Shown here: positions 24,716 through 33,476 of the stretch, piece by piece
How the letters are laid out: the number at the start of each line of letters is the position of its first letter
How positions within the stretch are numbered: position 1 is the stretch's first letter
Assembly: GCA_900319465.1 (NCBI GenBank)
Contig: ONOL01000011.1
Span: 1-53,455 of the forward strand
Direction: 5' to 3'
Origin: an uncultured Eubacteriales bacterium
Lineage (GTDB): Bacteria > Bacillota > Clostridia > Oscillospirales > Oscillospiraceae
Length of the DNA stretch: 53,455 nt
Program-made: the position numbers and the translations under genes
The notes under the pieces: model-generated
Told to the model about the DNA's origin: nothing
Seen by the model: the letters and a program-made list of their open reading frames with translations, nothing else
Database searches by the model: none

Positions 24716-25561
24716 ATGTGGGAAAAGGTTTTTCAAACGGAGTGCGGGCCGATCCGCTACTGGGTGGGCGAGGGCGCTTCGAAGACAGCGCCCCAGCTCG
24801 TGTTCCTGCCGGGGCTGACGGCGGATCACCGGCTGTTTGAAAAGCAGACGGCCTGTTTTGAGGGGAAATACCCGCTGCTCGTCTGGGATGCGCCGGGGCA
24901 CGCGGCCTCATGGCCTTTTTCGCTGACCTTCACGCTGGCGGACAAGGCCCGCTGGCTGGCGGAGATCCTGCTGCGGGAGGGCTTCCGCGAGCCGCTCGTC
25001 ATCGGCCAGTCGATGGGCGGCTATGTCGGGCAGATGTTCGCGCAGCTCTATCCTTCGAGGCTCCGGGGCTTTGTCTCCATCGACTCCGCGCCGCTGCAGC
25101 GCGAATACGTGACCGCGGCGGAACTCTGGCTGCTCAAGCGGATGGAGCCGGTCTACCGGCGCTATCCGTGGAAGTCGCTGCTGAAATCCGGCACGAACGG
25201 CGTGGCCACGTCTGCGTACGGCCGGAAGCTGATGCATGATATCATGATGGTCTACGATGGGGACCAGGAGCGCTACGCGAAGCTCTCCGGCCACGGCTTC
25301 CGGATGCTCGCCGAGGCGATGGAGGCCGATCTCCCCTATGCGATCCCCTGTCCCGCCCTTCTCATCTGCGGGGAAAAAGACCGCGCCGGCTCGTGCATCC
25401 GCTATAACAGGGCGTGGCATAAAAAAAGCGGCATCCCGATCGCGTGGATCCCGGGCGCGGGGCACAACGCCAACACCGACGCGCCGGCACGCGTCAACGA
25501 GCTGATCGAAAGCCTGGCGGAAAAGCTGTCCGTACCAGGGAGGGAGGAACACGATGTTTGA
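24716..25561 (+). CDS. Alpha/beta hydrolase
   Basis: This 281-residue protein has an oxyanion region FLPGLTADHRLF, the nucleophile elbow GQSMGGYVGQ, and a C-terminal GAGHNANTDAP holding the catalytic histidine; the acid is likely in ICGEKDRAG. The substrate is unknown. It overlaps the MBL-fold gene by 8 bp, so the pair is probably co-translated and may act in one small-molecule hydrolysis step. Confidence 0.87.
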   Translation: MWEKVFQTECGPIRYWVGEGASKTAPQLVFLPGLTADHRLFEKQTACFEGKYPLLVWDAPGHAASWPFSLTFTLADKARWLAEILLREGFREPLVIGQSMGGYVGQMFAQLYPSRLRGFVSIDSAPLQREYVTAAELWLLKRMEPVYRRYPWKSLLKSGTNGVATSAYGRKLMHDIMMVYDGDQERYAKLSGHGFRMLAEAMEADLPYAIPCPALLICGEKDRAGSCIRYNRAWHKKSGIPIAWIPGAGHNANTDAPARVNELIESLAEKLSVPGREEHDV

Positions 25562-26432
25562 ACTGAACCAGGTCGCCGCGCGCACCTATTATATCCAAAG
25601 CCCCGCGAAGATCGGGCTTTTCCGGCTCAGCGAGCGGGACGTCTGCCTGATCGACAGCGGCAACGACAAGGACGCCGGCCGGAAGGTCCGCCAGCTTCTG
25701 GACGCCAACGGCTGGCGGCTCACCGCGATCTACAACACCCACGCCAACGCCGACCACATCGGCGGCAACCGCTACCTGCAGGCGCAGACCGGCTGCCGGA
25801 TCTATGCGCCGGGGATCGACTGCGCCATCACCCGCTCCCCCATTCTGGAGCCCGCCTTCCTCTACGGCGGCTTCCCGTGCCGGGATCTGCGGCACAAGTT
25901 CCTTCTGGCGCAGGAGAGCGACGCGCGGGAGCTGACGCCGGCGGCGCTTCCCGAGGGCTTCGAGATCCTCCCCCTGCCGGGACACTTCTTCGACATGGTG
26001 GGCTTCCGGACGCCGGACGACGTGGTGTTCCTGGCCGACTGCCTGTCGAGCAGGGAAACGCTGGAGAAGTACCAGATCGGTTTTCTCTACGACGTGGCCT
26101 CCTATCTGAAAACGCTGGAGGCGGTGAAAAGCATGCAGGCGGCGGTATTCGTCCCGTCCCACGCGGCCGCCTGCACACAGATCGCGCCGCTCGCGCAGCT
26201 CAACATCGACAAGGTGCTGGAGATCGCGGAGCGGATCGTCGCGCTCTGCCGGGAGCCGCTGTGCTTTGAGGAGATCCTGCAGCGGCTGTTCACGGCCTAC
26301 GCGCTGACCATGAACTTTGAGCAGTACGTCCTCGTCGGCAGCACGGTGCGCTCCTATCTGGCCTGGCTGCGGGACGCCGGGAGGCTGGACTTCCTGTTCG
26401 ACGGCGGCAGGATGCTCTGGAGAAGCGTCTGA
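25554..26432 (+). CDS. MBL-fold metallo-hydrolase
   Basis: This 292-residue metallo-beta-lactamase fold protein has the metal-binding motif THANADHIGG (in place of HxHxDH, with Asn at the second position), PLPGHFFDMVGF and VFLADC. The C-terminal winged-helix-like part (about 215-292) resembles MBL hydrolases linked to small-molecule or RNA substrates. GGGAGGAACACG precedes the ATG inside the previous gene. Confidence 0.87.
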   Translation: MFELNQVAARTYYIQSPAKIGLFRLSERDVCLIDSGNDKDAGRKVRQLLDANGWRLTAIYNTHANADHIGGNRYLQAQTGCRIYAPGIDCAITRSPILEPAFLYGGFPCRDLRHKFLLAQESDARELTPAALPEGFEILPLPGHFFDMVGFRTPDDVVFLADCLSSRETLEKYQIGFLYDVASYLKTLEAVKSMQAAVFVPSHAAACTQIAPLAQLNIDKVLEIAERIVALCREPLCFEEILQRLFTAYALTMNFEQYVLVGSTVRSYLAWLRDAGRLDFLFDGGRMLWRSV

Positions 26433-26448
26433 CTGCCTGTGCCGGATC

Positions 26449-26493
26449 AAAACGATCGCCTGAAAGCGAAAAGCTTCCAGGCGATCGTTTTTT
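26449..26493 (+). terminator. Terminator of the hydrolase pair
   Basis: AAAACGATCGCCTG (26449-26462) and its complement around 26477-26490 form a 14-bp stem followed by TTT. The following gap to 26684 contains no gene I can support. Confidence 0.9.
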
Positions 26494-26683
26494 GCTCAGG
26501 GTTATCTCGTTCAGCGCGCGGCGGGCTGCGGACGCAGCCCCGCTCAAACACCTTCCCGTGAGACGCGCTGCTTCCGGGCGGCGCCGAAGCATTCGAGGCG
26601 CTCCCGCACACCGGGCCGATCCGCCCGTCCGCCCGGAACAGGCGGCTTTTGCGCCTCCCATGCGTTTTTTTCGTGTATTTCCA

Positions 26684-27433
26684 TCAGTAGATCTTCACCG
26701 CCGGCGCAAAGCCCTGCGCCGCCGCTTCCGCGCTGCCGTCCCCGATCAGCGTGATCGCGAGATCCTCGGAGATCTCAAAGCGGCAGCTAAAGCAGAGGTC
26801 GCCGTCGCTGCGCTCCCAGGGGCGGGTATAGGTGAAGGTCACCTGCGCCGTCCCGGCCTGCTTCGGGATCAGGAGAAAGCGCTGCCATCCGCCCGCGCCG
26901 CTCACGGGCTCCGACTGCGGTTCGGCGATGTAGCTCCCGCGGATCTCAAACAGGTCGGCGTCCTGCGCCGCCTCCCAGCCGAAGCCGGTGGTCGGGTTGG
27001 ACGCCACGGTCAGTGCGAGCGTCTGGCCGGTCACGACCTCGCCCGTCCAGTCGATGATCCCGCCGAATTCGCAGATCCTTGCATAGCCCATCGCGGCAAG
27101 CTTCGCCGCCGCCTGCTTGGAGCGGTTCCCGCTGCGGCAGTAGATCAGGAGGGTCTGGTCGGGGTCCGGCAGCTCCTCCGGGCGCGTTTCGCCGATGCTC
27201 TCGTTGGGAATGCAGATCGCGCCGGGGATGTGGCCGCTCTCGTACTCGTCAAAGCGGCGTACGTCCACGATCACCGCCCCGTCGTCCTGCTCCATCATCT
27301 GCTTTGCGGTCTCCTGGTCGATCTGCCGGTAGCCCGGGGCCGTATCCGGCGGCTCCGTGCTCCGCCCTTCGGCCGAGCAGCCCGTCAGAAGCAGCAGACC
27401 GGCCAGCAGCAGGATTCCTGTTCGTTTCATCAT
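26684..27433 (-). CDS. Lipoprotein fusing a rhodanese domain to a chagasin-type protease inhibitor
   Basis: This 249-residue lipoprotein (signal MMKRTGILLLAGLLLLTGC, probable lipid Cys19) has two domains. Residues about 36-135 form a rhodanese domain with VIVDVRRFDEYESGHIPGA and the active-site loop YCRSGNRSKQ. Residues about 138-245 match inhibitor family I42 (chagasin): SNPTTGFGWE, GAGGWQRF and TRPWE correspond to its three inhibitory loops. The fusion suggests an extracytoplasmic factor that handles sulfur/redox and blocks cysteine peptidases. GGAG precedes the ATG. It follows a small membrane protein gene by 25 bp. Confidence 0.85.
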   Translation of the reverse strand: MMKRTGILLLAGLLLLTGCSAEGRSTEPPDTAPGYRQIDQETAKQMMEQDDGAVIVDVRRFDEYESGHIPGAICIPNESIGETRPEELPDPDQTLLIYCRSGNRSKQAAAKLAAMGYARICEFGGIIDWTGEVVTGQTLALTVASNPTTGFGWEAAQDADLFEIRGSYIAEPQSEPVSGAGGWQRFLLIPKQAGTAQVTFTYTRPWERSDGDLCFSCRFEISEDLAITLIGDGSAEAAAQGFAPAVKIY

Positions 27434-27458
27434 CCCGGCTCCTTTTCCTGCGCGATCC

Positions 27459-27680
27459 TCACGCCACATCCCGGAACACCCGATAGAATCTGGCCATGAG
27501 GGGGATGTAGGTCGCGGAAAACACCGCGAGCGCGGTGAGAAAGACCGGCTTTCTGTTTTTCCTGCCGACGGCCATGCCGAGCATCATGCCCAGCGAGATC
27601 AGGCAGAACTTCAGCACGGCGATGGTGAGCCAGTCGCTGGTTTGGAGATAGCGGTTCGCGGCGTCAAACAGTTTTTTCAT
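27459..27680 (-). CDS. Small membrane protein
   Basis: This 73-residue protein has two hydrophobic segments (about residues 18-40 and 46-66) separated by a basic GRKNRK loop. ATG 27680 has GGAGG 7 bp upstream. It lies directly before the rhodanese-chagasin lipoprotein gene. Function unknown. Confidence 0.7.
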   Translation of the reverse strand: MKKLFDAANRYLQTSDWLTIAVLKFCLISLGMMLGMAVGRKNRKPVFLTALAVFSATYIPLMARFYRVFRDVA

Positions 27681-27807
27681 ATGGTTTCCTCCTTTTTTTC
27701 TTCCTGCGGGCAGCCTTGTCCGCAGGCTGGTGACCGCGGGCCGTCCTCCGCCCCCCATCGGCGGGAGGCGGCGCCGGCCCCGTGTTTCTATGACCTGCGC
27801 AGAGTCC

Positions 27808-28062
27808 TTATTTTTCTTTCCCCGGAAAGGCCTTGACGAGGTAGCGCAGATAGCCGCCGAGCACAAGGCCGACCAGAACGGCGAACACGATCTGCATGAC
27901 GGTCGAGAAAAGATCCCGGCCGCTCCCGTTGAACAGATTCACGATATGGCCGAGGCCGAAGGTCATGGCGGATACGAGGATCGCCGTTTTCAGCTTGTCT
28001 TTCTCCAGGGTCCGAAACAGGAAGCCGCGGAAAATGACTTTTTCCTTCCTCTCTGCATATTT
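27808..28062 (-). pseudogene. Truncated CPBP/Abi intramembrane protease remnant
   Basis: Minus-strand reading gives EKVIFRGFLFRTLEKDK, then AMTFGLGHIVNLFNGSG and a C-terminal transmembrane stretch ending LVKAFPGKEK and TAA (27808-27810). This is the second half of a CPBP protease: EExxFRG has become EKxxFRG (second catalytic Glu codon GAA to AAA) and FGxGH is intact. The N-terminal transmembrane half is missing and there is no convincing start codon, so it is a decayed fragment. Confidence 0.7.
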
Positions 28063-28251
28063 CGAACAGGTATCGGGATCCTCTGCCCGATGCTTACCGC
28101 TATGATATCATAAAGCTTTCCGGAAAAAAAGACGTTGCCGGAGCGCTCCGGGGCGACGGGGCAGCGCAGGCGGTCTATAATTATGTAAACCTTCCCGCGT
28201 GGCAGCCTTTCCCTTCCCGCGGCTCCCGCGCCGAACGGACGGCGCCGCGCC

Positions 28252-28968
28252 CTATTCCCCGTCCGGCTTCTGTCCGTCGTGCGCCTTCCAGGCGCATTCC
28301 GTCACCCGCATCTCCGTAAAGACCGCCGTGAAGCGGGAGTCCTCCGGGCTGCAGGCGTAGACGCCGAAGCGGATCGTCCCCGCGCCCTCCCACATATGGC
28401 AGACGCGCATCTGGGAAAAGCGCTTTCCGTCTTTGGAGCACTCGATGCAATAGTCGTCCTCCCGGCGGCTGAAGCGGTACCACATCTCCTTCACGTCGGC
28501 CGGGATCGCCGTCGTCGCCCAGTCCGAATAGCCGTGGTTGGTGACCACGGAGCCGAGATGCTGGAACTGTTCGTTCTCGTACTCGACCGACGCCTTGAGC
28601 CAGTTTTCGCTGTCGAGGTACATCACGACGCCGCACTGGTCAAAGCGGTGATGACTGCCGGAGAAATCCGTTTTTACGATAAAGGAGAAATACTTCTCTT
28701 CGGTTTCCCTTTGCAGCACAGGCGCATTGTCGTTTCGGAAGTGATAATAGGTCCGCTGCCACAGGTCGGTATGCGGCTCGGTCTTGATGGTGATTTTTTC
28801 GCTGGAAACGCTGGCTTCCTTCGGCTCTCTGGTCCATTGGAAGCATTTCGCTTCGCTCTTCCCGGCCTCCCCGCTCTGCCTGCCGGGAAGCGGCGTCCCT
28901 GTCTCCGGCAGGTCATGCTCCGGCGAATCCCACCCTGTTCTGTCCCGGCTCTCAACCGTTTTTATCAT
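28252..28968 (-). CDS. DUF1349 (concanavalin-like) family protein
   Basis: This 238-residue cytoplasmic protein lacks a signal peptide. The core RTYYHFRNDNAPVL, FSFIVKTDFSGSHHRFDQCG, VMYLDSENWLKASVEYE and TNHGYSDWAT match DUF1349, a beta-sandwich often called regulation of enolase protein 1. The biochemical role is not established. ATG 28968 has GAGGAG upstream, and a strong promoter lies at 29016-29044. Confidence 0.85.
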   Translation of the reverse strand: MIKTVESRDRTGWDSPEHDLPETGTPLPGRQSGEAGKSEAKCFQWTREPKEASVSSEKITIKTEPHTDLWQRTYYHFRNDNAPVLQRETEEKYFSFIVKTDFSGSHHRFDQCGVVMYLDSENWLKASVEYENEQFQHLGSVVTNHGYSDWATTAIPADVKEMWYRFSRREDDYCIECSKDGKRFSQMRVCHMWEGAGTIRFGVYACSPEDSRFTAVFTEMRVTECAWKAHDGQKPDGE

Positions 28969-29015
28969 AACGATCTCCTCCCCTGTTTTTCCCGCCAACA
29001 CAGCCTGTTTTATTC

Positions 29016-29044
29016 ATTATACCATCGCCCCCGGCGTATGGCAA
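29016..29044 (-). promoter_or_regulatory. Promoter of the DUF1349 gene
   Basis: On the minus strand TTGCCA (29039-29044) and TATAAT (29016-29021) are 17 bp apart. It is back-to-back with the promoter of the ldh fragment. Confidence 0.7.
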
Positions 29045-29062
29045 CGGATCCGGCCGCGGCGG

Positions 29063-29091
29063 TTGCAATTTCGCGGCGGGCGCTTTACAAT
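29063..29091 (+). promoter_or_regulatory. Promoter of the ldh-derived chimera
   Basis: TTGCAA (29063-29068) and TACAAT (29086-29091) are 17 bp apart, upstream of GGGAGG and the ATG at 29167. Confidence 0.7.
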
Positions 29092-29166
29092 AGGGTCAGA
29101 AAAAGCAGGAGAAAGGAGCACCGGCGCATAGGCGAGGACGCGTAACGATTGCCGGGAGGTGTGAAT

Positions 29167-29721
29167 ATGGCTGTCAATGACAGAAAGGCCGCCATCGCAG
29201 GCTTGGGCTTTGTCGGCTCCGCGTCCGCCTTTGCGCTGATGCAGAGCGGCCTGTTTTCCGAGCTGGTGCTTGTCAACCGCGATACAGGCAAAGCGGAGGG
29301 CGAGGCGCTGGATATCAGCCACGGTCTGCCCTTTGCCAGGCCCATGAAGATCTACGCCGGAACCTATGACGACATCGTGGACGCGGCCGTGATCGCCTGC
29401 CCCAAGCAGCGCGAGCACGACTGCGCGGAAAAGCTGACGGCGATCTTCCGCGCAAACGACGTCCGCGCGATCACGCTCTGCCGGATGTTCGTACCCTGCT
29501 GCGGCGGACTGGAATACGCGGTCTATCAGGCGCTGGCGGCTTGCGGAAAGGCGATCCCGCTGCGGATCGTCACCCTCGGCGCAGACGGGAAGATCCTAAA
29601 AGAAGAACAGCAACAAGGCCGACTCCCGGAGTTGAGTACTCCGGGAGTTTTGTTCTCTTCTTTTCCGCCCGGTACCATTCTTTCCCATGCGAACTGCCCG
29701 GCAACGCCGGAGGACTGCTGA
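29167..29721 (+). pseudogene. Chimera of lactate dehydrogenase N-terminus and an iron-sulfur protein C-terminus
   Basis: Residues 1 to about 78 are an L-lactate/malate dehydrogenase NAD-binding half: AAIAGLGFVGSASAFALM, then EGEALDISHGLPFA. At about 29395 the homology switches to an unrelated tail, RMFVPCCGGLEYAVYQALAACG...IPLRIVTLGADGKIL, which is the conserved C-terminus of a 4Fe-4S protein family. The rest of each parent is gone, and the frame reads on through the terminator at 29622. It is a deletion fusion that kept its promoter and ribosome site, so a 184-residue product could still be made but has no dehydrogenase active site. Confidence 0.75.
29622..29653 (+). terminator. Terminator inside the chimera's reading frame
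   Basis: ACTCCCGGAGT and ACTCCGGGAGT form an 11-bp stem followed by TTTTGTTC. It likely belonged to the Fe-S protein gene whose stop codon was lost from this frame. Confidence 0.75.
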
Positions 29722-29896
29722 GCGCCCTGGCGGCAATCGGCGGGCGCGGCGTGGAACGGGCGAAGGCAGAGGGCCGCTTGCTGTCAGGGACCGTCAGATT
29801 GGTATTGTTTTTTCCTGAATCGTACGGTAGAATATATTCTCGAGGAGAGCTGTGTTCTCATTCAGGATTTTTGGCGACTTGCCGGAAGGAGAAGGT

Positions 29897-31444
29897 ATGA
29901 TGGGATTGGGAACAATGTACAGGAGAGCGGCGTCTCTGCTGCTGGTCTTCGCCTTCCTTTTTACGCTGGGGTCTGTCTCCGCTTAGGCGGAGGGCGAAAA
30001 CTTGGACAAAGCCATCGTGGTCAGCGACCGGGAGGATTCTTCCGAAGCCGCAGCCAACAGCGTCACGGTTTCGGGCAGCGGCGAGTGGGTGTTCGCGGTT
30101 TATGTGGATGCGGAAAACGGAGGTACTGCCAGCGCGTCGGTAGCGAACGACGTCGCCGTACATGCGCTGAAAGGAGAATCGGAGAAGGGCTCTGCCGCAG
30201 GCGCGGAGCTTTATGCCTCCGGTTCCGGGTCGACGGCGGCGGCAGCCGTCAACGGCAATGTAAACGTGGAAGCCGAAGCAGGGGGCGCTTGCGCCGTTCG
30301 GGAAACTGCCATAGACGGTGGAAAGGCAAGCTGTGTCGTTGACGGCGATCTGAAGGCGGTGTCCCAGGGTCAAGCCTGCGTAAACGGCGTTTCTGTTCAG
30401 GCCGTCGGCGCTCAGGCGGCGATCGCGGTCGATGGGGCTATAACCGCCAAGGGAGAGCACGGATACGGCATAGAAGCGGCCGTCAGTGCGGCGGACGGGA
30501 ATGCTGCTTCTGCTGTTGTTACCGTTTTGGGGGATGTTTCGGGTGCGGATTCCGCCGTGATGATCCGGCTGTCGGAAGCAAGTGACCCGGAGGAAGCCGA
30601 CGCCTCTCTTGTCAATGTTACGGTTGCCGGCACACTGCATGCGGAAGCGGAAGAAGGAGCGGCTGTCCTGATAGATGACGGCATCCGTCCGGATAATGTA
30701 AAGCTCACCGTTTGGGCATGTGAGCTGAACAAAGACGGATGTGTTGTCGAGCAGGGAAATTTTAACGATGAAAACCAGCTGGCGGGCGCCGCGAGCACGG
30801 AAGTGAGCAGGGAAATTGAAAAAAACATTCAGTATATCATCAGGGTCGAGCAGCCGGTAAATGGCGCTGCGCTGAAGGCCGTCGACAAAGACGGCAACGC
30901 CCTGGCCAAGAGCGGCGACTATGACGTTGCCAGGGAAGGCGACGCCGTCTTCCTTAAGATAGAAGTTCAGGACGGCTATCGTGTCGTCGGCGCCTTTAAC
31001 GGTATGGGAAACAAGTTTGCGCTGCTGAGGGATGCAAAAGGGGATTACTATGTCGAAGTGCCAAGAGGCGGCGCTGTCTACCTGAGCGCGCAAGTTGAAA
31101 AGAAAGCGGAAGAGGCCAGTCCTCCCCAAGGTCCTGCGCAAGCCCAGACGGAAGCCATCGGAACCCCAATCGCCTTGCAGAAGATGGAATCGCAGTATGT
31201 TTTGATCCTTTCTGCCGCTCAGTCCAGCATGATCTTTCTTCGCTCCACTCTGGAACACTTTGCAAAAACGAGTGACAAGATGGTGATCAAAACGGGAAAA
31301 GGTTCTTACACACTGTCGATCTCGGAGTTGTTGCGTTTCAATGAAAAAGCTGTGAACTTCCGCTTTGTACTTACGGATGAGGCGCTTGAAATTTATGTGA
31401 ACGGCGAGCTCTTCCGATCTGTCGGATTTGACGAGATGGTATGA
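29897..31444 (+). pseudogene. Secreted repeat protein interrupted by an in-frame TAG after the signal peptide
   Basis: From ATG 29897 (GAAGGAGAAGGT upstream) the frame encodes a clean signal peptide, MMGLGTMYRRAASLLLVFAF followed by LFTLGSVSA, then TAG at 29984-29986, then continues open in the same frame as AEGENLDKAIVVS to 31444. The mature part (about 485 residues) has short hydrophobic/Gly-Ala repeats typical of beta-helix or adhesin-like proteins (GDGNAAS/GNVNVEAEAGG-type turns), then a globular C-terminal domain. A TTG at 30002 could restart translation without a signal peptide. Either a recent nonsense mutation or stop-codon readthrough explains it; no further lesions are seen. Confidence 0.75.
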
Positions 31445-31514
31445 TCGGCGGAACGGTCATACCATAGGGGCAGGCGCTCGGCTGCCCGGCAGGTTATCCT
31501 GCGGGCAAAGCAAA

Positions 31515-31545
31515 GGACAGGGGCAAAACCTGTCCTTCGTTTTGT
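31515..31545 (+). terminator. Terminator after the secreted repeat protein
   Basis: GGACAGG (31515-31521) and CCTGTCC (31529-31535) form the stem, followed by TTCGTTTTG. Confidence 0.7.
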
Positions 31546-31634
31546 CCGTTCCATCGGAAATGCGGCCGTTTCTTCCTCCGAAATGGGTCTCACGGCGAAA
31601 ACAGGAAAACATTTGCAAGCTGCACTGTGCCACA

Positions 31635-31663
31635 TTGCGGAATTTCGGGATTTGTGGTAGACT
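31635..31663 (+). promoter_or_regulatory. Promoter of the 31697 gene
   Basis: TTGCGG (31635-31640) and TAGACT (31658-31663) are 17 bp apart. Confidence 0.5.
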
Positions 31664-31696
31664 GTGCCCGGAGAATACGGCTCGGGAGGATCGTCG

Positions 31697-31990
31697 ATGA
31701 AGAAACGCAAGAAGATAAAGACCCTTATCCTGGCTGCTGTCCTCGGTTTTGCCGTTTCGATGGCAGTCATGGCGATATCCATATATTTCGGATATATGAA
31801 TGCCTACCACAGCAGTGTGGATAGCGGCACGGTTTCCCTGTTTGGTCTGAAAATATACAGCCTTGTCAAAGCCGGAGAGCGATATGTCGGGGTTTCAATC
31901 GGGCCAAACATGGGGATCATTTGTTCCGTATTCATTGCTGCGGCCATCATCATAGAGCGAATCCTTGCACTGGGAAAAAGGAAGAAATAA
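31697..31990 (+). CDS. Small membrane protein with two transmembrane segments
   Basis: This 97-residue protein starts MKKRKKIKT and has transmembrane segments at about 9-30 and 66-88, with a short extracytoplasmic loop (SVDSGTVSLFGLKIYSLVKAGERYVGVSIG). GGGAGG precedes ATG 31697. It is monocistronic, with its own promoter and terminator. I recognise no characterised family. Confidence 0.75.
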   Translation: MKKRKKIKTLILAAVLGFAVSMAVMAISIYFGYMNAYHSSVDSGTVSLFGLKIYSLVKAGERYVGVSIGPNMGIICSVFIAAAIIIERILALGKRKK

Positions 31991-32010
31991 ATTCCGTTTT
32001 GCAGAGATAA

Positions 32011-32047
32011 AACAGCTTGCGGGCAGTCATGTCCGCAAGCTGTTTTT
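32011..32047 (+). terminator. Terminator after the 31697 gene
   Basis: AACAGCTTGCGG (32011-32022) and its complement (32033-32044) form a 12-bp stem followed by TTTC. Confidence 0.85.
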
Positions 32048-32090
32048 CTGCCTCCGCCAGTGTTTCCCGCGTCTTCCTTTTGCTTCCTCG

Positions 32091-32147
32091 CGCCGGACAG
32101 GGCGGACGCCGCAGAGCATTATGGTGATATATGGTCAAGGAAAGCAA
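32091..32147. repeat. Dispersed repeat, copy 2
   Basis: GCGCCGGACAGGGCGGACGC, CCGCAGAGCA and TATGGTCAAGGA match the copy at 10192-10248. Immediately after it comes a short GC motif (GCGCAGCGAGCCACCGCCGC, about 32166-32185) that recurs at about 33941-33960, beyond the DUF362 gene. Confidence 0.55.
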
Positions 32148-32209
32148 CGATCAGCCCAACCCGGGCGCAGCGAGCCACCGCCGCAGCCTTCTCGTCCGAA
32201 GCGGCCGGA

Positions 32210-33373
32210 TCATTTTGAAACGGCTTTCCCGATCCATGTCCGGCCGACCTTCATCGCGCCTTTCGGGCAGAACTCCTGACAGCAGAAGCAATGGATACAG
32301 ACGCTGCGGTTGATTTGCGGCTTGCCGCGCTTCATCGTGATCGCTTTGGCCGGGCAGGTCTGCGCGCATTTGCCGCAGCCGATACACAAGGCGGGAGCCA
32401 GCTTCGGGAACGGGGTGAGGATCCTCCCGACGATAAAATCAACAACCTTGCCGGGCAGTCCGTCTCCCAGCACGTGGAAAAACACGTCGGACTGCGCGGG
32501 GACGGTTTTGAAATCCGGAACCGCAAACTGTTTCGCATCTCCGTACACAGCGATGGAAGACAGCTCCTCCGGCAGAAGAGCGCGTTTTCTCGCACGCTGC
32601 AGCGTGGGGATCTCCTCCGGGCTCAGACCGATCAGCCCGGCCGCGACGGCGTCCAGCATATGGCCGTTTTTCGCGGCGATCAGGCAGCCGATCGGGCGGG
32701 GCGTGCCCATCGTCGGGCCGTTCCCCTCCATGCCGACGACCGCGTCGCAGATGCACAGCCGGGGCGCGGAGTATTCGTATAAGTCGACCAGCACGTCGGC
32801 GAAATCCTCCGGCCGCGGGAACATATAGTGGAACTCCGGCTTTTTCGCGCCGGGAATGGAGCCGAAAAAGTTTTTGATCGCGCAGGTCATGCCCATCATT
32901 CCATGCGTTTTCAGCTTGCAGAGGTCGATGATGGCGTCTGCCTTGCCGAGATAGGCCGTGTAGGGAAAGTGCTTGGCTTTCGCGGCCTCCGGATAAGCCA
33001 CCTCCTGCACGGAAAAGTCGTCGTTCAGCTTCGCGCCGAATTCTTCCGCCCGCCGCATGCCGCAGACGTCATAGACCACGCGCAGGTACCCGGCCGAGTA
33101 GATCCCGCCCGGTCCGTCGCCGAGCACGACCTCCGCGCCGCGCTCCCGGAGCAGCTTGACGAGCGCGCAGACGACAGACGGGTGCACGGTGGCCGCGGTA
33201 TCCGGCTTCATGGCGGTCACCAGATTCACCTTGACGACGATTCGCATCCCGGGCTTGACGAACGACAGCCCGTCGATCGCGTCCACCGCCTGGCGCAGCG
33301 CCGCCTCGACGGCGGGGTCCTCGTAGCCCTCACAGGCGGCCAGCGCCACATCGTATGCTTTGTTTTGATCCAT
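32210..33373 (-). CDS. DUF362 protein with two C-terminal 4Fe-4S clusters
   Basis: This is a 387-residue protein. Residues 1 to about 290 are a DUF362 domain (VKPGMRIVVKVNLV, DGPGG, DLCKLKTHGMMGMTCAIKNFFG, GMEGNGPTMGTP). The last 60 residues are a bacterial ferredoxin with CIGCGKCAQTCP and CIHCFCCQEFCP. Such proteins are presumed cytoplasmic redox or scaffold factors; the substrate is unknown. GGAGG lies before ATG 33373. The open frame continues upstream into the SGNH remnant, but that part is not coding for this protein. Confidence 0.88.
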   Translation of the reverse strand: MDQNKAYDVALAACEGYEDPAVEAALRQAVDAIDGLSFVKPGMRIVVKVNLVTAMKPDTAATVHPSVVCALVKLLRERGAEVVLGDGPGGIYSAGYLRVVYDVCGMRRAEEFGAKLNDDFSVQEVAYPEAAKAKHFPYTAYLGKADAIIDLCKLKTHGMMGMTCAIKNFFGSIPGAKKPEFHYMFPRPEDFADVLVDLYEYSAPRLCICDAVVGMEGNGPTMGTPRPIGCLIAAKNGHMLDAVAAGLIGLSPEEIPTLQRARKRALLPEELSSIAVYGDAKQFAVPDFKTVPAQSDVFFHVLGDGLPGKVVDFIVGRILTPFPKLAPALCIGCGKCAQTCPAKAITMKRGKPQINRSVCIHCFCCQEFCPKGAMKVGRTWIGKAVSK

Positions 33374-33476
33374 CTTACAGTCCTCCTGCCGCAAACAGCT
33401 TCTTTGACGCAGACAACCGCCGCGCCACAGAAGCACTTTCGTATGTTCGATCCGGAAATCGTCCGGGACGCGGTCG

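Noticed and set aside
28140-28200. TATAAT-like sequence near 28181 as a promoter
   Set aside because: No plausible -35 partner and no gene in the matching direction.
29984-29986. Selenocysteine or pyrrolysine insertion at the in-frame stop
   Set aside because: The codon is TAG, not TGA, so selenocysteine is out. No pyrrolysine genes are visible, and the position at a signal cleavage site gives no catalytic reason for such a residue.
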